The notes under the pieces: model-generated | The model's input: the letters and a program-made list of their open reading frames with translations, nothing else | The model's database searches: none | What the model was told of the DNA's origin: nothing | Translations under genes and position numbers: made by a program | Shown here: positions 10,846-21,730 of the stretch, in pieces | Numbering within the stretch: the first letter of the stretch is position 1 | Layout: each line of letters opens with the position of its first letter | DNA from: Paramacrobiotus metropolitanus | Lineage: Eukaryota > Tardigrada > Eutardigrada > Parachela > Macrobiotidae | Assembly (NCBI RefSeq): GCF_019649055.1 | Contig: NW_026570473.1 | Span: 1-64,000 of the forward strand | DNA: 64,000 bases | Reading direction: 5' to 3'

Positions 10846-11400
10846 CATGAATATGACGAGCCGTTCGTGCAAAAAGGTTTTATGTATGTTATGTTACTAA
10901 TGATATCTCTATATAATAATTGCGTAAGCCATAATCTTTGTTGAGTCCGTCAGCTCGCCGCCCTGATCCAAACTGATCTGGCTATGCATCATTCGATAGC
11001 CCTTTACGTGTAGATTTGCCACCACAAATCAGTTTTTGGAGAAAAAGTTGCATTTGAAAGAAAACTTTTAAAAACTTCAGTATACAAAGTCTATGGGAAA
11101 AGCCAAGAACCCACCACTGCTAAACTGACCAACCCACCACTGTCTCAACATGGCACCAAACATTTTTCGCGATTCCGTCAGCTGGATCATGGATGGAATT
11201 TTGTGTTCCATAACAGATAATATGCCACCGTACTACGTTAAACGTTTGTACATTTCTTATCGCAATTTGTTTTAAGAAAGAAAATAAAGCTACAAACTGA
11301 CAAGATTCTGCGAAGGTGGAACGGTTCGAAAATCTGTTTTCAAGTAGCTGCCTCTGTAGTGGTGATAGGCAGTCGCACAGTGCGCTAAAATCTTAAGAAG
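10846..11400. other. Intergenic, left arm of a wide inverted repeat
   Basis: The stretch 10855-10905 (CGAGCCGTTCGTGCAAAAAG then TTATGTATGTTATGTTAC) matches in inverted orientation the stretch 13440-13512. Together with ATGAAAC-type sequence outside both arms this suggests an element of about 2.7 kb. No gene seen in this stretch. Confidence 0.5.
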
Positions 11401-11410
11401 ATTTAATAAT

Positions 11411-11481
11411 GCAGCCGGTGTAGATCAGTGGTAAGACGGACGCTACAGACGCAGCTGGCACGGGTTCGAGTCCCGTCATCG
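11411..11481 (+). tRNA. tRNA-like sequence (probably degenerate or SINE-related)
   Basis: 71 nt. Acceptor arms GCCGGTG/CATCGGC pair fully (one G-U), and the T arm ACGGG-TTCGAGT-CCCGT is perfect. A-box-like (TAGATCAGTGGTAAG) and B-box (GGTTCGAGTCC) promoters are present, and a T-run follows. D-arm and anticodon stems pair poorly and no anticodon can be read with confidence. It is therefore a decayed tRNA gene or the head of a tRNA-derived element. Neighbours give no help. Confidence 0.55.
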
Positions 11482-12547
11482 GCAGATTTTTATTTCTTCA
11501 GTATCTTCAGTAAATTCAGAAATTCATATTTAAATTTCATTTATAGAATCAGCAGTGCTCTCCTGTCGCAGGCGTCCGCCCTTCTAAGATGGTAGCAGAT
11601 CCGTTGGTTCCCCCCTCCGGGTGTATTTAAAGTACAGCAATAGGCTTGGCTCCACACGCACCGTGTAAGAAAACGGATAGGCGCATTTAGGGGCGGGGGG
11701 GTTGTCTTTCTTGCTGAATTGTTGCAAATAAATTTTGTGAAAGGAAAGGAGAATTTTTTAAATTTGTTGTTTTCAGTAAAAGCGCAGTTCGAGAAAGGGC
11801 AAATAAGGCAACTTGAAATCGTTAAAGTTTGCTTGAAAGTACAGCGTCCTGTTTCATCCGCATGTCTTGTTGGGAGTGTACTTATACAACTTCTACGTAA
11901 TCTGCTGCATGCGCATTGCCCACCACGGTGCAGCAGAATCCAAAATATGTTCGTTTTAAAGTTAAATGTGGCGCGAATTGCATGATCCATTAAATAAGGT
12001 GGAATCCTTCATTATCATTAAGTAACAAGGGATTAGGGAAAAGTCGACCTTTGTCTCTTCGTTATAATTATAGCGTATTAGGAGGCGGAGCTGCGGCGCG
12101 AGCGGAGCTCGCGGAGGAGTAAACGAGGCATGCATCCGATTTCTGGGTAAGAACACATACTTTCTATACATACTATATACGATAATTTTCAGTGTATCAA
12201 GCGGTCGAAAATAAATGACGTTACGGGTTTCTTTATGTTTAATTGTACTCGCGCAGAATCATTAAATTTTAAAAATACAAACTTGATATCGCCTAAATTT
12301 ATGTTCAGCCTTCTGCCTAATACTATTAAATTTTAGTAGGTGTTTAATTTCGTAACAAATAAATGCAAAAACGTTAGTACAGCAAATATCACAGTTTTAC
12401 GTTTTCCGGTAAATTGTTAACTATCGGAAAGGTGCCGGTGGCCACTGGGTGCTGTTAGTGGCACGGTGCCCGTTTGTTTATGACACGGCGCTGTCGGCGA
12501 AACTCTCGGTACCACCTTTGTCGGCAGTGGTTGTCTCGGCACCACTA

Positions 12548-12643
12548 ATTAACGAAGTGCTCAGCACTTCGTTAATCCGGAGTTCTCGCTTCCAGTTGAT
12601 CGCAGCACTTAGTGCTGCGATCAACTGGAAGCGAGAACTCCGG
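12548..12643. repeat. Two adjacent near-perfect palindromes
   Basis: 12548-12576 is a 14-bp inverted repeat around one base (ATTAACGAAGTGCT / AGCACTTCGTTAAT). Immediately after, 12577-12643 is a perfect 33-bp inverted repeat around a single T (outer ends CCGGAGTTCTCGC / GCGAGAACTCCGG). Both centres share GTGCT/AGCAC. Confidence 0.92.
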
Positions 12644-12899
12644 AATTTTGTTTCCGCCCGTGGTGCAGCAAAGGAATGACAATAATTGTGTACTTTTCGC
12701 GATCGCATTCCCATCGGAACTCATTAACAAAACAAATCCCGAAAATACCAGGTTTAATGACCAACAAATGAGGCCGCATGTTAGCGATGCGTTAAGCGGC
12801 AACAAACTTCGCTTGACGATTTTCCCTGCCGGTGGTGGCTGGGGCAAAATAGAAAAACGGCCGAGAGAAAATTGCTGGTGACTGTTATAAGATTAAATA

Positions 12900-13020
12900 A
12901 CAGGGGTATGACAATAGCCAAAAGGGTGTGTGGTAAGGAGTGATAAGTGTCTAAGCGGCGTTTATTTATTAAGAAAAGGGGGTGACAATAGTTAAAAGGG
13001 GTGCAGGGTGGTGACACTTT
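12900..13020. repeat. Transposon end with GGGTGACAATAG motifs
   Basis: Repeated (G)GGTGACAATAGTTAAAA and related motifs, also GGTATGACAATAGCC. This block is homologous in inverse orientation to 29800-29925 and has the same architecture as the CTATAGGCACCCC element ends at 5716 and 6842. Confidence 0.6.
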
Positions 13021-13680
13021 AATTCTTACGATAAATGTGACATTTTAATTTGCTTGCATGTTTGTCGAGGTTATGCTTCTTCCATAAAACCCATACAGTA
13101 CTTACCATTCTCACTTGCACAGAGTTGCACTCATGGGTTTTGATTTTTGTACGGGTTATGATCTGGCCATTGCAATAACTATTCCGCGCAATTTGCGCGG
13201 GGTCAGCTAGTGTTTGTTATGATCGCCATGTTACTCATGTTACGTTTGTTATGTACGTTTGTTAGCCGCAGGGCATAAGCCATTACTTTTGATCCAAATA
13301 AATCAGAATATTTTAATAATTTTTTTTATTTTCTATCACTAACTCTTGCGCCAAAACGTCTGATTAGAAATAATTTGAAATCAAGCATAAAATAGTATCA
13401 TGTATACAAGAACATAGATAACAAACGCCACATAAGTAACATAACATACATAAGAAGCGTAACATAAGAACATGACATACATAAACCTTTTTGCCCGAAC
13501 CGCTCGTCAAACATGAAACACGATACGTTTCATGTTTCATTGTTTCCCGAATATTATTTCATTTTTCAGTGTTTTATGTTTTATTGTTCAACTAATCCAT
13601 ATTTACTATTGCTTAGTGTTTGCTGTTTCTTTTTTCATGACCCATACTCATGTTATATGTTTATTTGGTTTTTGCTGTCC
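13021..13680. other. Intergenic, right arm of wide inverted repeat
   Basis: Contains GTTATG/GTTACG-type low-complexity DNA (13215-13265), the inverted match to 10855-10905 (13440-13512) and a short ATGAAAC palindrome at 13512-13545. No gene. Confidence 0.5.
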
Positions 13681-13694
13681 AGCTGAGAGCTCGG

Positions 13695-14116
13695 TTTTTG
13701 CAATTATAAAAAAGCGTTGTCCCAACTTGCAGATTCTATGGCTCGTTTGGCCTACCGCAACCGCGAAATGTTTCCCCGAAATGGGTCAGAGAGAAAGTGG
13801 CGGAGAGAGAGAGGAAGAAAGGTGGAAGAAAGCGAAAGAGACCGCGGCAAAAGCCGCAAAGAATTTCAGTGTGAACCTGGAGCCGGATAGTTTTTCTGAG
13901 GCTTTACATAAATTTCGCCGCAAGTTGGTTTCCATTCATCCTGATAGGCATCCCAACGCAACCGAAGCGGTCAAAGCGCAACTTACGACCGAAACACAAG
14001 CTCTTATAGCCAATTGGCAGATTGTGCGCGAATATTTCTTTGCGAAGGATGCCAGCCAACTGGAAGACGAAATTCAGACGAAGACGAAAGACATTCGCGC
14101 ATTGAGACCAGGTTGA
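13695..14116 (+). CDS. J-domain (DnaJ-like) protein, terminal exon
   Basis: A plausible acceptor (TTTTTGCTGTCCAG) precedes 13695 and the frame stays open to a TGA at 14116. An ATG at 13782 starts a basic, Glu/Lys-rich segment (RESGGEREEERWKKAKETAA), followed by a compact helical region with FRRKLVSIHPDRHPN. The HPD tripeptide and surrounding pattern are those of J domains, which stimulate Hsp70 ATPase. The J-domain start is short and divergent. Upstream exons were not identified. The upstream part of the same frame (from 13532) is AT-rich and hydrophobic and is probably intron. A real coding exon seems likely; the full gene is unresolved. Confidence 0.55.
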
Positions 14117-14623
14117 TCTACCTGTAGTTCATGTCCTGCACATAGTAAACCGTTCAGTAAATGAGTAAACTATCCTATCTGCCTCGGTGTCTACGTGCAT
14201 GATCACACTACATATTATTTGGAACCCATTAACATATTACTTGTCCCATTTTATCATTTCCTTGCTTAGAATTTCCGCAGTTTCGTTTTGATAATTCGTT
14301 GCGTTACGAGGTTTGCCGCACCCGGCCGACGTCGTAAGCGCATGCAAGTAAAGTTTCTAAGGGTAAACTGTAGTTGTATATGATATTAGTATTCTCCTGT
14401 GTGTTGTTCCTGTTTTTAATAAAACGTTTCGTTTGATCTGCTAGTACACGTGTTCGTGCTTTGCTGCCTCTATACGCGGAAGCAAATCCAACAACAAAAT
14501 TATTTTTGAACTGTAAATAATCACGAGCACTATCTGGTGATTTGTGCAAACACCCGTAACCGGGTCTAACGAGAGCACCGTTGGTGAGAAGGTCGTCAGC
14601 AAGTTATCGATAGGTTCAGCAAA

Positions 14624-15314
14624 TCAAATAGTCGGCGTGCCATATAAGGCACCCGTGCACACCGCACTAGTGAATATCCATTGAGTATTCTTGCAGTCCA
14701 ATACTAGCCTACACAGGCCGTCCCTTGCATTAGCATTGTTATAGTGGGCAATGCGCACACTGTTTACTGAATAAAGGTTACTCTCATACGGGCTCGTTTC
14801 CCAGTCGCCGCACATATGTAACATACAAAGGTCACCGTCGACCTGCACAGGTGTGACAACAGGTGCACAAAAGAACTCAGTATTGGGACAGCCGTGGCGG
14901 GCCATTACCACCGGCCATTCCCCCTTCCAGGGTTGCATCGTGCGGAGGGGGACGCCACTTCTTTTGAAGCAGATCTTCGGGCGCTGTCACCCGGTAGAGC
15001 TAACTGCGCTAACTAACCTCTGTCGATGCTGCGCATTCTCTGGTTGCGCCACCAACCTCGCGTTCATCCCGACACCACCAGCGTCTTGGACCGTGAAGGG
15101 CGCAGCGGTCTCCAGCGGCGCGTATTGCTGTGGAACATCTTCTGTTGGTCACCGCGATGCACAGCGTGACCTCTTTGCTGCAGCCGGCGGCAGTCTTCCT
15201 CTTCTCGAATTCCAACCGACATCCTATCGTGTCGCTGACGCGTATTATGGGCCAACTGTCCCAGAAGTCGGTTTCATCATCACATCAGCCGTGACCTTTG
15301 CTGTGATTAATTAG
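14624..15314. other. GC-rich stretch with open frames on both strands
   Basis: Plus-strand frame 14853-15314 (Cys-rich in the middle, ending in PEVGFIITSAVTFAVIN) and minus-strand frame 14938-14624 (MQPWKGEWPVVMARHGCPN and several cysteines) overlap. Base composition suggests that one is coding, but neither resembles a family I can name and no flanking exon settles the strand. Confidence 0.25.
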
Positions 15315-15339
15315 TTTGCTCGTTAATTGCTGATTGACA

Positions 15340-15434
15340 TGCAGATTGCGCTGAGCAAAGATGGCTTTACGGAGATTGCGGAGGTGCTGATGCAGCGTCC
15401 GTATCCGGCGGCTAAAAAGTCGTCCGCAAAATAA
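15340..15434 (+). CDS. Possible short terminal exon, unrecognised
   Basis: After an acceptor-like GATTGACATGCAG, the frame reads MQIALSKDGFTEIAEVLMQR and then PYPAAKKSSAK before a stop at 15434. The helix-forming sequence with a basic tail and GC-rich codons suggests a C-terminal exon. The partner exon may be in the preceding GC-rich block. Function unknown. Confidence 0.3.
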
Positions 15435-16190
15435 CGACTTTAAATCAGCAACTTTTACACTTTAAAATAACCAAACCGAGTTCAGACTTCTAACTTATGT
15501 AGTGAAACTATCTTAGTGTTTGGCGCATTGCATTGTTATCATGCAGCGCAAAGACACGCATTGCGCCAGCGAGAACAGTGAAAAGAGGTCAAAATCGGTA
15601 GAATCTCTACTTAATTCAGCTGACGACTAGGAGCATCTTTAATCAAAATAATTTTATTTAAGGCCTGTATTGGCTGTTAGGCTTACGCGTACTTGTCACT
15701 GGCACCGTCTACCTACGTTTATCTGTACAGCAGATGGCTATTGCCTGACATCTTTACAAATTTGGAAGTATTTCCGTCTTTGAAGGGTTAATCTCAGTTC
15801 TGATATTCTGATAGCTACTTCTATAAATAGTTGTATGAAAAGGAAACGTACTTGCGATACTTGCAGTTATTTATCATCCATATCCGCAGAGCGGAGCATG
15901 GCAGTACGACAAATTTGAACAAATTAAACATTAACAGTTGACCGCACATGTAGTGCTATGGAAGGATTCCACTACTGCTGAGCGCACAGGAAGTGGCACG
16001 CGCACCTGTACGTATGTAAATAACGCTTTTATACTGCTTAGTAAGACTCGAATCGGTGCCGAACGTGCGTGAGCACGGGCAGTACATAACGTATAATATT
16101 ATTTCCTTAGTTAGACTAACTGGACCACGTAACTGGATGTAAGTCAGTACATACACTCTTATTCTTGACCAACGCGCATTCCTGACATAC
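15435..16190. other. Intergenic
   Basis: AT-rich, no gene seen. From about 16195 the sequence resembles the region before the kinase scrap at 40880 (both contain AAGCTT followed by TACGAACATTT), so the kinase duplication includes upstream DNA. Confidence 0.4.
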
Positions 16191-16296
16191 GTGGTGCATT
16201 GTGGTGAAATTACCACCCTAAATGAAGCTTGTCTTTTACGAACATTTATTGCTTTGGACAGATACTGTAAGCACCAAGGTCTGTGCTTCGCTATCA

Positions 16297-17360
16297 TGGA
16301 CACCGATGGCGCCGCCGACAGCGAAGAATCGTATGGGAAAAACTGCCAATACACTTACGATGTCAAACACCTCCACGGGAAGGGAGCCTTTGGTGCTGCT
16401 ACAAGGCATCGATTACGCATCACGGTGATGCTGCAGAAATACAAGGAGATGTTGCCGTTAAACTTAGCCAGTTTCGAAAGCCGCGCAGCCATTAAGCGAT
16501 CAGGAAAACTGGGCAAAACGTCGTGCGAGATGGCAAAAATTAATTCAGCTGAAACATGAGCGATTGTTGACGTACCATAAAATTTCCATATTCCATTCCG
16601 CAAGAGGAGCAAGCGCCGAATATTTAATGGACTATAGAATTGGTATGTTGTGATTAAGCGAGTTGTTATCAGTTGGCTAACGTCTGATAATCTGTTATTT
16701 TTTCTGCAAAATCTTTACATCAGTTTTTAAAGATTTTTCCAGTGTCCAGAAGTTCCTATAGAAGTATACTTCTTAAACCATGACGGTTACCAAGCTACGG
16801 TACGGCGAATAAAAAAAAATAAATAAAGGTTAATGACTTGTCGCACAACGAACGAGTAGACGTACATTCAAACAGGTTACACAAATATTAATGACTGGTC
16901 TCCCTTCAGATAGTGACTTGACGTCGCTGTTGTGTACCTACAGAGACAACAAATGTCATCTCGATCAGATGGAAGCCTTATGCTGTGCTATGCAAATTAT
17001 TGATGGGGTGCAATACTTACATGGCAAAAGATGATCCCTGGAGATTTGAGCCCAGCAACATTCTAGTAAACAAAAAAAAAACCCTACTCCAGCTTACTTA
17101 TCGGTGACCTTGACGATCTAATACCGATGCAGGAGAGCATCAGTAACGCTCGAGACTTTCCAAGCGATGTCCCCTTGATCGATGATAAAATTGCGACACC
17201 CTTCAAAAAGATAATTACACGTTGCTTAGAGGTGGATAGCAGAGACAGGCCAGCGGCAGCAGAGTTAATGCGCCTACTCATGAGAAAACGAAAACTAAGC
17301 GAACATAGCGACGACGCCGACGGCCAGCAGTCTAGATATGGACGACTTCGTACACGTTAA
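16297..17360 (+). pseudogene. Broken copy of the HGD-type kinase
   Basis: Starts like the kinase at 635 (ESYGKNCQYTYDVKHLHGKG against DCYGRNCQYTYNDKIFLGKG). It is shifted by one base just after the glycine loop, so the next homologous block (YKASITHHGDAAEIQGDVAV) lies in another frame, and it shifts again before KRRARWQKLIQLKHER. The C-lobe part follows at about 16914 (the LTSLL and DQMEALCCAMQIIDGVQYLH stretches), but the HGDLKP loop is damaged and followed by stops. After GDLDDLIPMQ an in-frame deletion of roughly 90 codons removes the activation segment and the DIWSIGC region. Homology resumes at DDKIATPFKKIITRCLEVDS. Not functional as a kinase. Confidence 0.85.
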
Positions 17361-17389
17361 ATTTTTCGAGGCAAGTATTTTGTTTGCAT

Positions 17390-17860
17390 CCACAGTATCC
17401 CGCCGTATCCCACGGTATCCTCTACGTATCCCTTATGTATCCTTTCAGTTTTAGTAACTCTGTTCGATTGTTGCCGTATCCCTCCGCATCTCTGCAGTAT
17501 CCTCTATGTATCCCACATGAACCCCGTTAAAAAACCTAAGAAAACCTAAGAAATCTAAGAAAACGTAATAACGGGATACATGGAGGATGCGCAAAGGATA
17601 CTGTGGGATACGCTAATTAAAAAGAATGACCACATTAACAATATTTGCAATACGTGCAGAATAGACACTAAGCGATGTGGCCAGTATCCCAGCGTATCCC
17701 ACAGTATCCTTTACGCATGCATGCTGAATGCTGAATGCAGGTTTAAAGGCCATCAGTAACTGCAGTATCCCAACGTATCTTAACGTATCCTTACTGTATC
17801 CGTTGAGTATCCGGATATACTGCAGAGATACGGCGGGATACTGCAGTAACTAAAACTAAG
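17390..17860. repeat. GTATCC/GGATAC-rich satellite
   Basis: Dozens of irregularly spaced GTATCC(C) motifs, with runs of the reverse complement GGATAC (17570-17620 and 17810-17850), starting right after the broken kinase. More GGATAC copies run on to 17910. No coding content. Confidence 0.75.
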
Positions 17861-18499
17861 TAGAAAATTTGAGATACATGAAGGATACGCAGGGATACTG
17901 TGGAATACAACTAAAAACACATGCCGGAAAAAATTTAACGTGTACTAACCGTGCCATAGGGGAGCAGTCGGCCGACGACGGCATGCTCTGCAATGCAAGG
18001 TTTGCGGAACGTCAGCCGCAAAGCTTAACAGAATGGAAAGCAAATTTTAGGAATAAAAAACTAGTATGTATACAATCTGTAACCCTTTATCTAGCTTGTG
18101 TTGGCACACTTACGTGTGGTGGCGACTGTCCGTAGTGTGTACTTACTTAAAGTTCGACGCATCCAGTGAACCAACAGTATTTGTGGCTGACGCTGAGGGA
18201 AAGTTGGTGCTTCTGTCGCTCAATCGCTCGTCGAATTTCCTGTCTTGGCTAGGTCGATCGACAATCTCCTGTCTTGGCTGGGCGTTTTTGCTCTTCGTTC
18301 GCTTTAGAACGTTTTATCATTCTGATTTGGGCGTTTTATCATCCTGGTTTGGCCGGATGCTTTTTCGCATATATTGAGGTAATCCGTGGTTTGTCCATGT
18401 CGCGTTCATTGTTTATGTGGCTCGAATACGACGCCGTTTCCCGGAAAAAAATAACCTTCTTAGATATACCTGAGTGGGCTTGATTTACCGAAGATACGA

Positions 18500-19236
18500 G
18501 TACTGCAATCATGGCTGATGGGGTCCGCTCTGTACCCTTAAGCGATTTTCCAGCCAGATGACAGCCACCGTTGCTTATGCAACCACACCTCCTGCGGCTT
18601 CCGGAATTCATCCCTACGGCTGCCTTATATGCAAGGATCCTTTTCACTGCGCCAGCTTTGCCCACAGCGAGCGAGGGTGAGCGTACGGGGGTGCGTACTA
18701 ATTCCGGCAGCCCTTTTTTTCTCAGCCCGAGCTCCTCCCCTACACAAAACCCCGCAACTCCGCAGCCGATATCGCGCAGTCCTCGCCCTGTCATCCTTTG
18801 GGACTACAACAATGGCCGTTGAGTGATGCCATGCCCGCAACGCCGGATCCACATCTGCGAGCAATGTTACGATGCCGCACACGTTCGTGGTTTTCATAAG
18901 TTGAATTCCGTTCAGATTCCTGTTTCGTCACGCTTTCTTTATCGTCTGTGCCATGGTATCTCAACTTTTCTCATAATACTGCAGCAGTTCACTCAGACTG
19001 GCTATCACTCGCTAAATTTAATTAATAACCTAATTTGTCTTTGCAGTTATCCCGTTTTACCTCCGCGCGGTTGGGGCTTGCCTTTCGGTTTGGGGGTGTC
19101 CAGCGAGCCTTTTATCATAAAATGGGTGACCGACGGCGCCCTTCAGTGCGTCGTCTGGGCATTGCCCAGGCTGATCACTTGCCCCGGCATCCTCAGGCGG
19201 CAATGTTTCGGTCGTGAGCGAGCTCATAAGCGTTGA
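18500..19236 (+). other. Uncertain coding region with a Cys/His motif
   Basis: A GC-rich stretch with open frames. One reads RRIHICEQCYDAAHVRGFHK (18840-18900), whose C-x2-C and spaced histidines recall a zinc-binding motif (ZZ-like or B-box-like). Another possible exon follows a strong acceptor (TTTGTCTTTGCAG) at 19047 and stays open to 19217 or 19236. The reading frames do not join cleanly and no full domain could be assembled. Confidence 0.25.
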
Positions 19237-19522
19237 TACAGTGTATATACCGGTAGATTAATTAATATTCGAGAGCCGATTTCTTGAAATTTATTCCAAA
19301 AAAATTTTAATAAAAATCAGATTTAAGACCATGACAAGGCCGACTAATAATTCATGTAGCGTCACATTGTTTTTACCCGTAAATAATCAGAAAATAACGA
19401 TAAATCCATCTGATCGACATAGAGTCTGCTTCTGAACTTTGCACGGCGAAATTAAATCGATAATGTTGGCAGTCTCCTGATAATAGAGTACCAGCAATAA
19501 AAAGCGATGAAGAATACTGTTC

Positions 19523-20701
19523 TCAGAGCAGATTATAATAGCGTACTATTTTCTTGCTTGCTGGCATTTGTAAACACCGTAGTACGACACCTATCACGCA
19601 CAAGCCCAGTATAATAAGAACTGCTAGAGTAATGAGGCTTTGACGATGCCTTTGATACAGAACCTTCGTAACGCTGCGTACAAGCTCAACAGGCTCCAAA
19701 AGTACTTCTCGCCACGTCTGCAACTTCCGCATTTGCTTGGATAGTTCCTCTCCAGAAATTCTAAGGTTAGCATTGGTGTGTAAACACTGTCGAATGCACG
19801 CAGCTATATCCTCTCTAATGGAATCAATGATTTCCGGCGTATATCCATCGATAATGTACCGTACATACTGATGCCCAGTTAACGCTGCATTGACCCTGAC
19901 CCTATGGTTTTCCTTTTGCAGCCACTTTTCCTTGTAATCAACAGCGCCGTTGACCAGATCAACCATTATGCAACCAAAACTCCAAATGTCACTTTTCCTT
20001 CCCGGTAGCGCATTGTTTTGCGCTATGAATTTATTCACTATTTCCGGTGACATATAGCGTGGAGTTCCGCGCAGGTCCCTCACATCCTGGGAGACGGTAG
20101 TATCTCCATGCATCAGTACGTAATCATCCAAATCGCCGATCACCAACATTTGTTGATTCCACTGGGAAAGCTTCGTAAATATATTTGAAGGTTTCAAATC
20201 TCCGTGGATGACACGGTGATTATGCAAAAAGCTAATTCCATCCGCCATGTCAATTCCAAAACTCACCACGGTGGTCCAGTTTAGCTGTTTTCTTTGCTGA
20301 ATATATTTTTCCAGATCGCCTAAAATGTCAGATTGGCCAACGTAATTCAAACTACAATTCTGGTAAGTTAACAACGTACCATTGCACCACTCCATTATCA
20401 TTTCCAGGGCTGGCAGGCCGTTTGTCTTTGTTATCTCATATCTGTAGTACTCCAGCACGTTTCGATGTCGTAACGTTGTTAGTCTATTAAGCCGGGCACG
20501 AATCTCTTGTTCAGTTTCCCCTGCCGACTGACCACTCAGTCTGCAGATTTTGGACGCGATCGTGGTGGCGCCACGAAAAGCACGGGTCTTTTTGATCGTG
20601 ACTTTAAAAACATTACCAAATGCGCCTCTTCCGATAAACTCCTTTTTCGTATACTTTAAACCGTTACAGAATAGTAAGGTTTCTGCTTCAATGGTACTCA
20701 T
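19523..20701 (-). CDS. Tail-anchored HGD-type protein kinase
   Basis: The ATG at 20701 opens a frame of 392 codons. A 60-nt stretch with GT...AG borders (20379-20320) lies exactly where the other family members have their phase-1 intron. Removing it joins WCNG to DLEKY, like YCSG-GDL in the first kinase, giving 372 residues. Features: GRGAFG loop (residues 24-29), ATP Lys in ASK (51), HGDLKPSN catalytic loop, GDLDD for DFG, SPE and KSDIWSFGC. The C-terminus has one hydrophobic helix (LITLAVLIILGLCVIGVVLR) followed by a short basic tail, so it is probably membrane-anchored with the kinase facing the cytosol. Its own remnant copy is at 41670-41972. Confidence 0.87.
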   Translation of the reverse strand: MSTIEAETLLFCNGLKYTKKEFIGRGAFGNVFKVTIKKTRAFRGATTIASKICRLSGQSAGETEQEIRARLNRLTTLRHRNVLEYYRYEITKTNGLPALEMIMEWCNGTLLTYQNCSLNYVGQSDILGDLEKYIQQRKQLNWTTVVSFGIDMADGISFLHNHRVIHGDLKPSNIFTKLSQWNQQMLVIGDLDDYVLMHGDTTVSQDVRDLRGTPRYMSPEIVNKFIAQNNALPGRKSDIWSFGCIMVDLVNGAVDYKEKWLQKENHRVRVNAALTGHQYVRYIIDGYTPEIIDSIREDIAACIRQCLHTNANLRISGEELSKQMRKLQTWREVLLEPVELVRSVTKVLYQRHRQSLITLAVLIILGLCVIGVVLRCLQMPASKKIVRYYNLL

Positions 20702-21074
20702 TTATGAAACCTCACAAAAATGACAACTATGCTCACAAACTGTTTATATAACGTCAATATTAACAAAATGTGGAAACAAACATGTAAAATATGACAAAGC
20801 GACGACAGATGTAGGCAGCTGCGCGCGCACGTGGAAGTTTCTTATCACATCATCCAATATCGTTATCGTCAGCAATTCAGTATGGCTCATGTTATCAGGA
20901 ACTAGGAAGCTTGATGATATTCGGGACTTTCGTGTGATAGGATAAATTATACTGCCTAGTAGAGAGCTGACCATGAGAGCGAGAGTATATTAGCGCGGTT
21001 AAACTCTATGCCGCAAGTGCGACCTGATTACAGCGGCTGCACTACTGCTCAATCAGTATGACTTTACAAGTACT

Positions 21075-21392
21075 AAATCAGTGATCACAACCAATACTTC
21101 GACTTTATCCGTCATTGTATCACTTATACTTTATGGTGCAGCTATCGGATCACTGCAACCCGCGCTATCACATCGAGAGATACGTAGCACGCTACATGGG
21201 GGGCTGGTGTTCGGTTAGCTTAACCACACAGTAAAAAGTGTGGTTCAGCTAAATGATTACCAACCGCCCAATGTGCCGCATTACATACTTGCTGATCTTG
21301 CGTGGGTTGCAGTGATCCGATAGCTGCACCGTAAAGTATAAGAGTGATCCAATGACGGATCAAATCGAAGTACTTCTAATCACTAGTTACTA
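21075..21392. mobile_element. MITE-like inverted-repeat element
   Basis: The arm 21085-21165 (CGACTTTATCCGTCATTGTA then GTGCAGCTATCGGATCACTG) pairs with 21295-21375. The centre has a GTGTGGTT/AACCACAC hairpin near 21215-21245. About 320 bp, non-coding, short end motifs (GTGAT.A). Target duplication not resolved. Confidence 0.7.
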
Positions 21393-21730
21393 GTACTAGG
21401 AGTCTAGTTAGTAAACGCATCTGTGTTAAAATGCAAGAAAACCTATGTTACTTACTTTACCTTTGCCGCCTCATTTGCTTCTGTTTTCTCGCTTTACGGT
21501 ACTTGTTCTACTTCGCCTTTGCCTTTACGTTTGCCGCCGTGAAAATCGATTTCATCTTACACCGTCGAAAAACGTTTTAAAGTCTCATCCGATAGTTAAC
21601 ATTAAAAAGTAATACCAACGACACTTTGCCATTTACAGAGCGTAGACCAACCTAAAGTTGCTTTTTCTTAAGGTTAACTGTATCTCGAAACCCTTGTTAT
21701 ACGATATTACGGGTAGTTTAACACGGTAGT

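Noticed and set aside
12449-12881. Overlapping frames on both strands
   Set aside because: They run through the twin palindromes, which makes both strands read alike; not genes.
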